From: Halomonas getboli
GTDB lineage: Bacteria > Pseudomonadota > Gammaproteobacteria > Pseudomonadales > Halomonadaceae
Length of the DNA: 64,000 bases
NCBI RefSeq assembly: GCF_023094245.1
Contig: NZ_JALMEW010000001.1
Location: forward strand, 124,001 to 188,000
Direction: 5' to 3'
The position numbers and the translations under genes are program-made. Every line of letters begins with the position of its first letter. Position 1 is the stretch's first letter. Of this stretch, positions 17,737 to 26,346 are shown one piece after another. Below the pieces are notes generated by a model. The model was not told the DNA's origin. It saw only the letters and a program-made list of their open reading frames with translations, and did no database searches.

Positions 17737-20184
17737 CTAAGCCGGATGGTGGCGCAGCACCTTGCTCTTGTCGGTGACGAAGGCGTCGTAGTCGAAGTCG
17801 TCGACGGTGAGCATGTCCAGCACCTCGGCCTCGCGCTGGCGCATGAAGGCGGCATCGTCCTCGCTGATCAGGCCGGCGGCGAGGGCGGCGTCGACCTGCT
17901 GTTCGGGATGCAGGGCCTCGGCCGGAATCTCGCCCTTGGCGTGGGCCTTGCCGACGGTGCGATACAGCGCTTCGGCGCGCTCCTGGGTGGCCAGCAGGGC
18001 GTTGTAGCGGGCCAGCGGATTGTCCTGGGGGCCGTCGTCGGCGTCCCAGGTGTTGGTCAGCAGGCGCTGGCGCAGGGCGCTGTCGCGGGTCACGGCCTGG
18101 GCGATGGTGCGCGTCAGGTCGTCGGTCGGGCGTGCCCAGCGGCGGCCGCGGGGCATCACCACGAGGCGCAGCAGGCGGCCCAGGGCGCGGTTCGGCAGGT
18201 TGTCGAACAGCTCGTCGAAGGCCTGCTCGGTGCGGCCCAGCAGGAAGCGGGCGGCGTAGTGGAGCAGGGCGTCTTCCTGCTCGACCTTGTCGCCCTCATG
18301 CCACTGCTTGAGCATCAGGCTGGCCAGGTAGAGGTTGGACAGCACATCGCCGAGGCGGGCGGAGAGCATCTCGCGCTGCTTGAGCTTCGAGCCGAGGCTG
18401 GCCATGGCGGCGTCGGCGGTCAGCGAGAAGCCGGCGGAGAGCCGCGCGATCTCCTTGGCGTAGGGGGCGGCGACGTCGTCGAAGGGCGAGTCCGGCTGGC
18501 CCATGCCCAGACCCTGGGTCAGGGCGCGGGCGGCGTTGCCGAGGATCAGGCCGGCATGGCCGAAGAAGGCCGTATCGAAGGCGTTGACGTCGTCGGCGTC
18601 CTTGGCGGCCAGCTCCTCCAGCACGTAGGGGTGGCAGCGGATCGCCCCCTGGCCGAAGATCATCAGGTTGCGGGTCATGATGTTGGCGCCCTCGACGGTG
18701 ATCGCCACCGGGTTGGCGCTGTAGCCGATGCCGAGGTAGTTGCGCGGCCCGAGGGTCACCGCCTTGCCGCCGTGGATGTCCATGGCGTCGGCCAGGATCA
18801 CGCGCTGGAACTCGGTGAGCTGGCTCTTGAGGATCGCCGAGGGCACCGCCGGCTTCTCGCCGTGGTCGATGGTGTTGGCGGTCTGGTAGACCGCGGCCTG
18901 GGCGATATAGCCGAGCGCCGCCATGCGCGCCAGCGGCTCCTGGACGCCCTCCATCTCGGCCACCGGGACGTTGAACTGGCGGCGGATGCGGGCGAAGCCG
19001 CCGCTCCAGCCCAGGGCGTAGCGGGCGGTGCCGGTGGCGCCGGAGGGCAGGGTGATGCAGCGGCCCACCGACAGGCACTCGACCAGCATGCGCCAGCCCT
19101 GGCCGATCATGGCCTCGCCGCCGATGATGGTGGACAGCGGCACGAAGACGTTCTCGCCCTTGATCGGGCCGTTGAGGAAGGGGCTGCCGATGGGATGGTG
19201 GCGGCGGCCGATCTGCATGCCCTCGGTGTCGCGGGGCACCAGCGCCAGGGTGATGCCGCGGTCCTCCTCCTCGCCGAGCAGGTGGTCGGGATCGAACAGG
19301 CGGAAGGCCAGGCCGACCACGCTGGCGATCGGCGCCAGGGTGATCCAGCGCTTCTCGAAGGTCAGCTCGAGGCCCAGCACCATCTCGCCGTCGATCTCGC
19401 GGCGTACCACGGTGCCGACGTCGGGCAGCGAGGTGGCATCAGAGCCGGCGCGGGGGCCGGTCAGGCCGAAGCAGGGAATCTCACGGCCGTCGGCCAGCCG
19501 CGGCAGGTAGTGATTCTTCTGTTCCTCGGTGCCGTACTTGAGCAGCAGCTCGCCCGGGCCGAGGGAGTTGGGCACGCCGACGGTGACCATCAGCGTCTCG
19601 TTGACCGAGAGCTTCTGCAGCACCATCGACTGGGCCTTGGCGGAGAAACCGAGGCCGCCGTATTCCTGCGGGATGATCATGCCGAAGAAGCGCTCGCGCT
19701 TGAGGTAGTCCCACAGCTCCTGGGGTAGGTCGGCGCGCTCGCGGGCGATGTCCCAGTCGTTGCACATGCCGGCGGCCACGCCGCACTGGTGATCGAGGAA
19801 GGCGCGTTCGGCGTCGGACAGGCCGTCGTCGCGATAGTCGAGCAGCCGCTGCCAGTCGGGGCGGCCGGTGAACAGCTCGCCGTCCCAGGCCACGCTGCCG
19901 GCCTCCAGCGCGGTGCGTTCGGTGTCCGAGACCTTCGGCGCGACGCGCTTGAACATGGCGAACAGCTTCGGCGTCAGCCAGCGGCGGCGCAGGGTCGGCA
20001 GGCCGCAGGCGGCGATCGCCGCGGTGGCGACCAGCAGCAGCACGCCGATCACCGCGGCGCCGGTGGCCAGGCCGGCGAGGCCGAGCAGGCCGGTGACGCC
20101 GAGGGCGGGCAGGGCGCCGGCCTCCCGGCGCATCACGATGAGCAGGCCGGTAACGGCCAGCAGCAGCAGGATCAGGGTCAGCAT
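17737..20184 (-). CDS. fadE: Acyl-CoA dehydrogenase
   Basis: FadE carries out the first oxidation step of beta-oxidation, converting acyl-CoA to trans-2-enoyl-CoA with electrons passing to ETF. The 815-aa length and architecture match E. coli FadE: two N-terminal membrane helices (about 2-18 and 27-60), an acyl-CoA dehydrogenase core with IIPQEYGGLGFSAKAQS and FGLTGPRAGSDATS, the MDIHGGKAV segment, and a long C-terminal extension of its own (DUF1974-like). It is monocistronic. The promoter carries a PsrA/FadR-like dyad at 20204-20221. Confidence 0.95.
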   Translation of the reverse strand: MLTLILLLLAVTGLLIVMRREAGALPALGVTGLLGLAGLATGAAVIGVLLLVATAAIAACGLPTLRRRWLTPKLFAMFKRVAPKVSDTERTALEAGSVAWDGELFTGRPDWQRLLDYRDDGLSDAERAFLDHQCGVAAGMCNDWDIARERADLPQELWDYLKRERFFGMIIPQEYGGLGFSAKAQSMVLQKLSVNETLMVTVGVPNSLGPGELLLKYGTEEQKNHYLPRLADGREIPCFGLTGPRAGSDATSLPDVGTVVRREIDGEMVLGLELTFEKRWITLAPIASVVGLAFRLFDPDHLLGEEEDRGITLALVPRDTEGMQIGRRHHPIGSPFLNGPIKGENVFVPLSTIIGGEAMIGQGWRMLVECLSVGRCITLPSGATGTARYALGWSGGFARIRRQFNVPVAEMEGVQEPLARMAALGYIAQAAVYQTANTIDHGEKPAVPSAILKSQLTEFQRVILADAMDIHGGKAVTLGPRNYLGIGYSANPVAITVEGANIMTRNLMIFGQGAIRCHPYVLEELAAKDADDVNAFDTAFFGHAGLILGNAARALTQGLGMGQPDSPFDDVAAPYAKEIARLSAGFSLTADAAMASLGSKLKQREMLSARLGDVLSNLYLASLMLKQWHEGDKVEQEDALLHYAARFLLGRTEQAFDELFDNLPNRALGRLLRLVVMPRGRRWARPTDDLTRTIAQAVTRDSALRQRLLTNTWDADDGPQDNPLARYNALLATQERAEALYRTVGKAHAKGEIPAEALHPEQQVDAALAAGLISEDDAAFMRQREAEVLDMLTVDDFDYDAFVTDKSKVLRHHPA

Positions 20185-20203
20185 GGTGGGCGGCTCCGTG
20201 ACA

Positions 20204-20221
20204 TTTAAACACTTGTTTGAA
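20204..20221 (-). promoter_or_regulatory. PsrA-like operator upstream of fadE
   Basis: TTTAAAC-ACTT-GTTTGAA is a near-perfect inverted repeat with a 4-nt spacer, 20 nt before the fadE ATG. It agrees with the CAAAC-N4-GTTTG-type sites bound by the TetR-family fatty-acid sensor PsrA in other gammaproteobacteria. No psrA gene is in the window, so the binder is inferred. Confidence 0.6.
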
Positions 20222-20326
20222 TGCCTTCAGCCTAGCCCATCAGAGGCCTCGCAGCCAATACCTTATCGCTCAACGCAGGACGCCCCGCTCAAAAGGCGGG
20301 GCGTCTCGGTGCTGCCGGTGGCGCGA

Positions 20327-22018
20327 TCAGGCCGTGCGGCGCTGCGGCTCCTGCCGGGCGGGGGCGCCGTTGGCCACGTAGTAGGGCGCGTCGCTCTTCG
20401 GCAGGGCCTCGCGGCCGCGGATCTTGTCGGCCATCTTCTCGGCCAGCATGATCGTCGGCGCGTTGAGGTTGCCGGTGGGGATCACCGGGAACAGCGAGGC
20501 GTCGACCACCCGCAGGGCCTCCACGCCGTGAACCCGGCCGGCGCCGTCGACCACCGCGTCGTCACCGTCGCCCATGCGGCAGCTGCCGCAGGGGTGGTAG
20601 GCGGTCTCGGCGTGTTCGCGGACGAAGGCGTCGAGCTCGGCGTCGGTCTTCACGTCCGGCCCGGGGGAGATCTCGCGGCCGCGGTACTCGTCCATGGCCG
20701 GCTGTTCGATGATCTCGCGGGTCAGGCGGATGGCGTCGCGGAACTCCTGCCAGTCCTTCTCGGTGGACATGTAGTTGAACAGGATCGAGGGGGCGGCCTT
20801 GGGATCGAGCGAGGTCAGGCGCACGCGGCCCTCGCTCTCGGAGCGCATGGAGCCGACGTGGGCCTGGAAACCGTGGGCCTGAACCGCGCTCTTGCCGTTG
20901 TAGCTGATGGCGATCGGCAGGAAGTGGTACTGCAGGTTCGGCCACTCCTCGTCGTCGCGTGTGCGGATGAAGCCGGCGGCCTCGAACTGGTTGCTGGCGC
21001 CCACGCCGGTGCCGCACAGCATCCACTCGGCGCCGATCTTCGGCTGGTTGTACCACTTCAGCGCCGGATACAGCGAGATCGGCTGCTTGCACTCGTACTG
21101 GATGTACATCTCCAGGTGATCCTGGAGGTGCTGGCCGACGTTCTCGTTGACCTGCACCGGGGTGATGCCGAGCTCGTCGAGCACGTCCTGCGGGCCGATG
21201 CCGGAGCGCTGCAGGATCTGCGGCGAGGCGATGGCGCCGGCACACAGCAGCACCTCGCGACGTGCCTTGACCTCCTGGGGCTGGCCGCCGCGCTGGTAGC
21301 GCACGCCGGTGGCGCGCTTGCCCTCGAAGGTGATCACGTCGGTGGTGGCGCGGGTCTCGATGGTCAGGTTCGGGCGCGGCCGGGCCTGGTCGAGGTAGCC
21401 GCGGGCGGTGGAGGCGCGGCGACCGTTCGGCGTGACGAAGCGGTCCATGGGGCCGAAGCCTTCCTGCTGGTAGCCGTTGACGTCCTCGGTGGCCGGATAG
21501 CCGGCCTGCTGGCCCGCCTCGATGAAGGCGTGATACAGCGGATTGTTGCCTTCCTTCGGCGTGGTCACGCTGACCGGGCCGTCGCCGCCGTGATAGTCGT
21601 TGGGGCCGATGTCTCGTGTCTCGGCCTTGCGGAAGTAGGGCAGGCAGTCGGCGTAGGTCCAGTCCTCGAGGCCCGAGCGCTTGGCCCAGTTGTCGTAGTC
21701 CAGGGCGTTGCCGCGGATGTAGCACATGCCGTTGATCAGCGAGGAGCCGCCCAGGCCCTTGCCGCGGCCGCACTCCATGCGCCGGCCGTCCATGTGCGGC
21801 TCGGGGTCGGTCTCGAAGGCCCAGTTGTAGCGCTTGCCCTGCAGCGGATAGGCCAGCGCCGCCGGCATCTGGGTGCGGAAGTCGAAGCGGTGGTCCTTGC
21901 CGCCGGCCTCGAGCAGCAGCACGCTGACGTTCGGGTCCTCGGTCAGGCGGGTGGCCAGGACGTTGCCGGCCGAACCGGCGCCGATGATGACGTAATCGAA
22001 CTCACGGGACTGCGACAT
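20327..22018 (-). CDS. betA: Choline dehydrogenase
   Basis: BetA oxidises choline to betaine aldehyde, and can go on to betaine, as a membrane-associated FAD enzyme. The 563-aa GMC oxidoreductase has the FAD fingerprint [17 protein letters not shown] at the N-terminus, the GMC signature [15 protein letters not shown] (about 85-99), and the active-site His475 in [10 protein letters not shown]. It is the last gene of betIBA, separated from betB by 254 nt that contain repeat copy B. The C-terminus [11 protein letters not shown] is basic. The osmoprotectant role of the product is well established in halophiles. Confidence 0.96.
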   Translation of the reverse strand: MSQSREFDYVIIGAGSAGNVLATRLTEDPNVSVLLLEAGGKDHRFDFRTQMPAALAYPLQGKRYNWAFETDPEPHMDGRRMECGRGKGLGGSSLINGMCYIRGNALDYDNWAKRSGLEDWTYADCLPYFRKAETRDIGPNDYHGGDGPVSVTTPKEGNNPLYHAFIEAGQQAGYPATEDVNGYQQEGFGPMDRFVTPNGRRASTARGYLDQARPRPNLTIETRATTDVITFEGKRATGVRYQRGGQPQEVKARREVLLCAGAIASPQILQRSGIGPQDVLDELGITPVQVNENVGQHLQDHLEMYIQYECKQPISLYPALKWYNQPKIGAEWMLCGTGVGASNQFEAAGFIRTRDDEEWPNLQYHFLPIAISYNGKSAVQAHGFQAHVGSMRSESEGRVRLTSLDPKAAPSILFNYMSTEKDWQEFRDAIRLTREIIEQPAMDEYRGREISPGPDVKTDAELDAFVREHAETAYHPCGSCRMGDGDDAVVDGAGRVHGVEALRVVDASLFPVIPTGNLNAPTIMLAEKMADKIRGREALPKSDAPYYVANGAPARQEPQRRTA

Positions 22019-22130
22019 GGAGCCTCCCTGAAACAGTCAAAAGGGTCTCGTGGCGAGGCGTCGGGGCTCGCCGATCAGGCCAGGCGCGGGTGAGGGCGCG
22101 CCTGAGAAAGCGGTCGTGCAGCGGCACCGG

Positions 22131-22251
22131 CGAGATGAGCGTCGGGGATGAGACGTAGCGAGGGTCTTTTGACCATGGACGGCAAAAGTAGCGCCCATGG
22201 ATGGATTCACAGCGCCCTCGCGCAGGCTCGTCGCCGAATCAGCTCATCTCG
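22131..22251 (+). repeat. Dispersed hairpin repeat, copy B (betB-betA gap)
   Basis: The outer arm CGAGATGAGC (22131-22140) pairs perfectly with GCTCATCTCG (22242-22251). An inner stem GCGAGGG (22158-22164) pairs with CCCTCGC (22215-22221), and CTTTT/AAAAG form the central hairpin. The core GGCAAAAGTAGCGCCCATGG followed by ATGGATTCACAGCG matches copies A and C. The outer arm sequence is different from theirs but still self-complementary. It lies between two cistrons of the bet operon, in antisense orientation relative to them if the core of copy A is taken as plus. Confidence 0.75.
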
Positions 22252-22272
22252 CTCGGCGGTCCAGAGCAGGCC

Positions 22273-23739
<1,467 letters not shown>

Positions 23740-23751
23740 GGAAGCCTCCTG

Positions 23752-24381
23752 TCAGGATTCGAGGGAAAGCGTCTCGGGGTGAGGGAGCGCGAGGTCGTGG
23801 GCCTTGAGCAGCTGCTCAAGGTAGTCGCGGGCCAGGCGCCGGGCGTGTTCGCTGTCCAGCCCCTCGGTGGCGAGGGCGCCGCGCAGCCACAGGCCGTCGA
23901 TCATGGCGGCCAGGGCGCGGGCGGCGTCGCGGGCCTTGTCCTTGGGCAGCAGGCGCCGGAACTCATGGCTGAGATTGGCATAGAGGCGCCGGTCGTTGAC
24001 GTTCTGCAGGCGCGCCAGGGCGGGGCGATGCATGCTGCTGGCCCAGAAGGCCAGCCAGGTCTTGGCCACCGGTCCGGAGACCTGGGTGCGGTCGAAGTTG
24101 CCGTCGATGATGGCCGCCAGGTGCGCTTCCGGCGTGTCGGTGGTCAGCGCCTTGCGACGCCGGGCCACCGCCTCGCCGAGATCGTTGAGGATCTGGCGCA
24201 TCGTCGCTTCCAGCAGGCCGTCCTTGCCGCCGAAGTAGTGGCTGATGATGCCGGCGGAGACGCCGGCGTGACGGGCGATGCGTGCCACCGTGGCATCGGC
24301 CAGGCCGACCTCGTCGATGGCCGCCATGGTGGCCGTGATCAGCTGCTGACGACGGATGGGTTCCATTCCGACCTTTGGCAC
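23752..24381 (-). CDS. betI: TetR-family choline-responsive repressor
   Basis: BetI represses the bet genes until choline is present. The 209-aa protein has the N-terminal TetR helix-turn-helix ([20 protein letters not shown], about 30-49) and the BetI-type opening [15 protein letters not shown]. It is first in betIBA. A perfect palindrome of the kind bound by BetI lies at 24462-24475, between its start and the divergent choX, so both transcripts may be repressed together. Confidence 0.94.
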   Translation of the reverse strand: MPKVGMEPIRRQQLITATMAAIDEVGLADATVARIARHAGVSAGIISHYFGGKDGLLEATMRQILNDLGEAVARRRKALTTDTPEAHLAAIIDGNFDRTQVSGPVAKTWLAFWASSMHRPALARLQNVNDRRLYANLSHEFRRLLPKDKARDAARALAAMIDGLWLRGALATEGLDSEHARRLARDYLEQLLKAHDLALPHPETLSLES

Positions 24382-24461
24382 TTCGCGGACTCCTCTCCCG
24401 AGTGTGTCTTGCTACCATGCCCTGGAGCATGGTTAAGATAGCGGTAGCTTGCCATTTTTTT

Positions 24462-24475
24462 ATTGAACGTTCAAT
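24462..24475. promoter_or_regulatory. BetI operator
   Basis: ATTGAACGTTCAAT is a perfect 14-bp palindrome in the 160-nt betI-choX intergenic region, flanked by A/T runs. It closely resembles the TTGAACGT-centred site protected by BetI in E. coli, recalled from general knowledge. The location 81 nt from betI and 67 nt from choX suits control of both directions. Confidence 0.8.
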
Positions 24476-24541
24476 CAATAAAAACGGCGGCTCGTTTCAT
24501 TCCTCGAATAACAGGCTTCACGCAACCAAGGGAGATACGCA

Positions 24542-25486
24542 ATGAACAAGATGACCATGGGCCTGGCGACCGCGGCGCTGGCGGTGGCCTCCACGCCGCT
24601 GATGGCGGCCGAGGAAGGCTGTCAGCCGGTGCGGTTCGCCGAGGTTGGCTGGACGGACATCACGTCCACCACGGCACTGACCACCGAGGTGCTGGAAGCA
24701 CTGGGTTATGATACCCGAGTCGACACCGTTTCGGTGCCGATTGCCTATTCCGGGATGAAGAACGGCGACTTCGACGTCTTCCTGGGCAACTGGATGCCGT
24801 CCATGGCCTCGATCAGCGACCCCTACGTCGAGCGCGGCCAGGTGGATCGCCTGGGGGCCAACCTGGAAGGAGCGAAGTACACCCTGGCGGTGCCGCAGTA
24901 CGTCCACGACGCCGGCGTGACCTCGGTGGCCGACCTGGACGCGCATGCCGATCAGTTCGAATCCACGCTCTACGGCATCGAGGCCGGCAACGACGGCAAC
25001 CTGCTGATCCAGGACATGATCGACGACGACGCCTTCGGCCTGGGCGACTGGCAGCTGGTGGATTCCAGCGAGGCCGGCATGCTGGCCGAGCTCAAGGCGA
25101 GCGTGGCCAACGACAAGTGGATGGTGTTCCTCGGCTGGGAGCCGCATCCGATGAACACCAATTTCGATATCGCCTACCTGGAAGGCGCCGACGACTACTT
25201 CGGTCCGAACCTGGGCGGAGCGACCGTCTATACCAACACTCGTGCCGGCTATGCGGACGCCTGCCCCAACGTGGGCGCGCTGCTGAACAACCTCACCTTC
25301 ACCCTGGAGATGGAAAACCAGCTGATGGGCGAGATCATGGACGAGGGTGCCAAGCCGCGCGAGGCGGCCCGCAGCTATCTGCAGGCGCATCCCGACGTGC
25401 TCGACGGTTGGCTCGAGGGCGTGACCACCGCCGATGGCGAGCCGGGTCTGCCGGCGGTCAAGGCGGCGCTGTCCATCGACGGATAA
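24542..25486 (+). CDS. choX: Choline ABC transporter substrate-binding protein
   Basis: This 314-aa periplasmic protein of the OpuAC/ChoX family binds choline. The signal peptide MNKMTMGLATAALAVASTPL is cut near LMAA-EEG. The opening VRFAEVGWTDITSTTA, FLGNWMPS and VFLGWEPHPMN supply the aromatic residues that form the quaternary-amine box in ChoX. The permease and ATPase genes (choW, choV) are not adjacent, so the protein must work with subunits encoded elsewhere. Position opposite betI and sharing its operator supports choline over other betaines. Confidence 0.87.
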   Translation: MNKMTMGLATAALAVASTPLMAAEEGCQPVRFAEVGWTDITSTTALTTEVLEALGYDTRVDTVSVPIAYSGMKNGDFDVFLGNWMPSMASISDPYVERGQVDRLGANLEGAKYTLAVPQYVHDAGVTSVADLDAHADQFESTLYGIEAGNDGNLLIQDMIDDDAFGLGDWQLVDSSEAGMLAELKASVANDKWMVFLGWEPHPMNTNFDIAYLEGADDYFGPNLGGATVYTNTRAGYADACPNVGALLNNLTFTLEMENQLMGEIMDEGAKPREAARSYLQAHPDVLDGWLEGVTTADGEPGLPAVKAALSIDG

Positions 25487-25504
25487 ACGTCATGCACGGC
25501 GGGC

Positions 25505-25533
25505 TTGCCTTGGGGCGAGCCGCCGTGCATAAT
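25505..25533 (+). promoter_or_regulatory. Candidate sigma-70 promoter for tRNA-Met
   Basis: TTGCCT and CATAAT are spaced 17 bp apart, about 41 nt before the mature tRNA 5' end. A C-rich discriminator (CCCCACCC) follows, as is common at stringently controlled stable-RNA promoters. Confidence 0.5.
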
Positions 25534-25574
25534 CCCCACCCGTCGTCAGGGCTCGCACCTTGAGATGAAAAAAT

Positions 25575-25651
25575 GGCTACGTAGCTCAGTTGGTTAGAGC
25601 ACATCACTCATAATGATGGGGTCCCCTGTTCGAGTCAGGGCGTAGCCACCA
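25575..25651 (+). tRNA. tRNA-Met (CAT), elongator
   Basis: The 77-nt cloverleaf starts GGCTACG and ends CGTAGCC-A-CCA, with anticodon loop CTCATAA. The D arm is GCTC/GAGC and the T arm CCCTG-TTCGAGT-CAGGG. The acceptor begins with a G-C pair and the overall sequence resembles E. coli metT, so this is the elongator rather than the initiator. CCA is encoded. An identical gene lies inverted at 29999-30075. Confidence 0.95.
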
Positions 25652-25661
25652 GAACAGCATG

Positions 25662-25703
25662 AGACGCCCGCCCGGCACATCGCCTGGCGGGCGTCTTGCT
25701 TTC
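25662..25703 (+). terminator. Terminator after tRNA-Met
   Basis: AGACGCCCGCC pairs with GGCGGGCGTCT over 11 bp, followed by TTGCTTTC. It sits 10 nt after the CCA end and probably ends the tRNA-Met transcript before the separate tRNA-Asn promoter. Confidence 0.65.
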
Positions 25704-25736
25704 GGGGCCGGAAGCGGCGCGTGCGGGTTTTGGGTC

Positions 25737-25764
25737 TTGACGTTTACAAGCCGATCCGTATACT
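25737..25764 (+). promoter_or_regulatory. Sigma-70 promoter of the tRNA-Asn cluster
   Basis: TTGACG and TATACT are spaced 16 bp apart; the discriminator ACGCCCCG is GC-rich, as in stringently controlled stable-RNA promoters. The first tRNA-Asn begins 22 nt downstream of the -10. Confidence 0.75.
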
Positions 25765-25785
25765 ACGCCCCGTGCTCGAGGCCAT

Positions 25786-25861
25786 TCCCCGATAGCTCAG
25801 TTGGTAGAGCAAATGACTGTTAATCATTGGGTCACAGGTTCGAGTCCTGTTCGGGGAGCCA
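25786..25861 (+). tRNA. tRNA-Asn (GTT), copy 1
   Basis: The 76-nt cloverleaf has acceptor TCCCCGA/TCGGGGA, anticodon loop CTGTTAA, T stem ACAGG/CCTGT, discriminator G and encoded CCA. It is the first of three tandem copies downstream of a strong promoter. Confidence 0.95.
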
Positions 25862-25923
25862 GCTTCATCCCAGAGCAACGAGCACAGCGGCGCTGAAAGG
25901 TGCCATCGGTAATAAAAGGTCAT

Positions 25924-25999
25924 TCCCCGATAGCTCAGTTGGTAGAGCAAATGACTGTTAATCATTGGGTCACAGGTTCGAGTCCTGTTCGGGGAGCCA
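25924..25999 (+). tRNA. tRNA-Asn (GTT), copy 2
   Basis: The mature region is identical to copy 1. It is separated by a 62-nt spacer with no promoter-like sequence, so it is probably cut from the same precursor. Confidence 0.95.
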
Positions 26000-26074
26000 C
26001 CTTTTACCTCTTCCAGACCGTCAGGTTCCGGCCATCAGGCCTCTGAGGTCAGCCCGTCCGGGCGCACAAGTCGT

Positions 26075-26150
26075 TCCCCGATAGCTCAGTTGGTAGAGCA
26101 AATGACTGTTAATCATTGGGTCGCAGGTTCGAGTCCTGCTCGGGGAGCCA
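26075..26150 (+). tRNA. tRNA-Asn (GTT), copy 3
   Basis: It is the same as copies 1 and 2 except for a compensated change in the T stem (GCAGG/CCTGC instead of ACAGG/CCTGT), which keeps the first base pair. The 75-nt spacer upstream differs from the first spacer. Confidence 0.95.
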
Positions 26151-26295
26151 ATGCTTGTTCTTCAGCCGTTTTCCACTGATTCCCTGAATTCTCCGCTCTG
26201 ACGTCTTTCTCGATATCAGTGTGCTACCACCGGCCTTCTGCCGGCATTTGTCGTGTCTGTCCGTTTCGTCTGCGTGATGTGCTTCATGCCATACG

Positions 26296-26324
26296 ACGAC
26301 GCCGGGCGCATGGCCCGGCGTCGT
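26296..26324. terminator. Hairpin between tRNA-Asn cluster and prc
   Basis: ACGACGCCGGGC and GCCCGGCGTCGT form a perfect 12-bp stem with a 5-nt loop, in the convergent gap 22 nt from the prc stop. The T-run is weak. It could serve either direction. Confidence 0.6.
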
Positions 26325-26346
26325 GCGTTGGCGGTAGATGAGGGCA

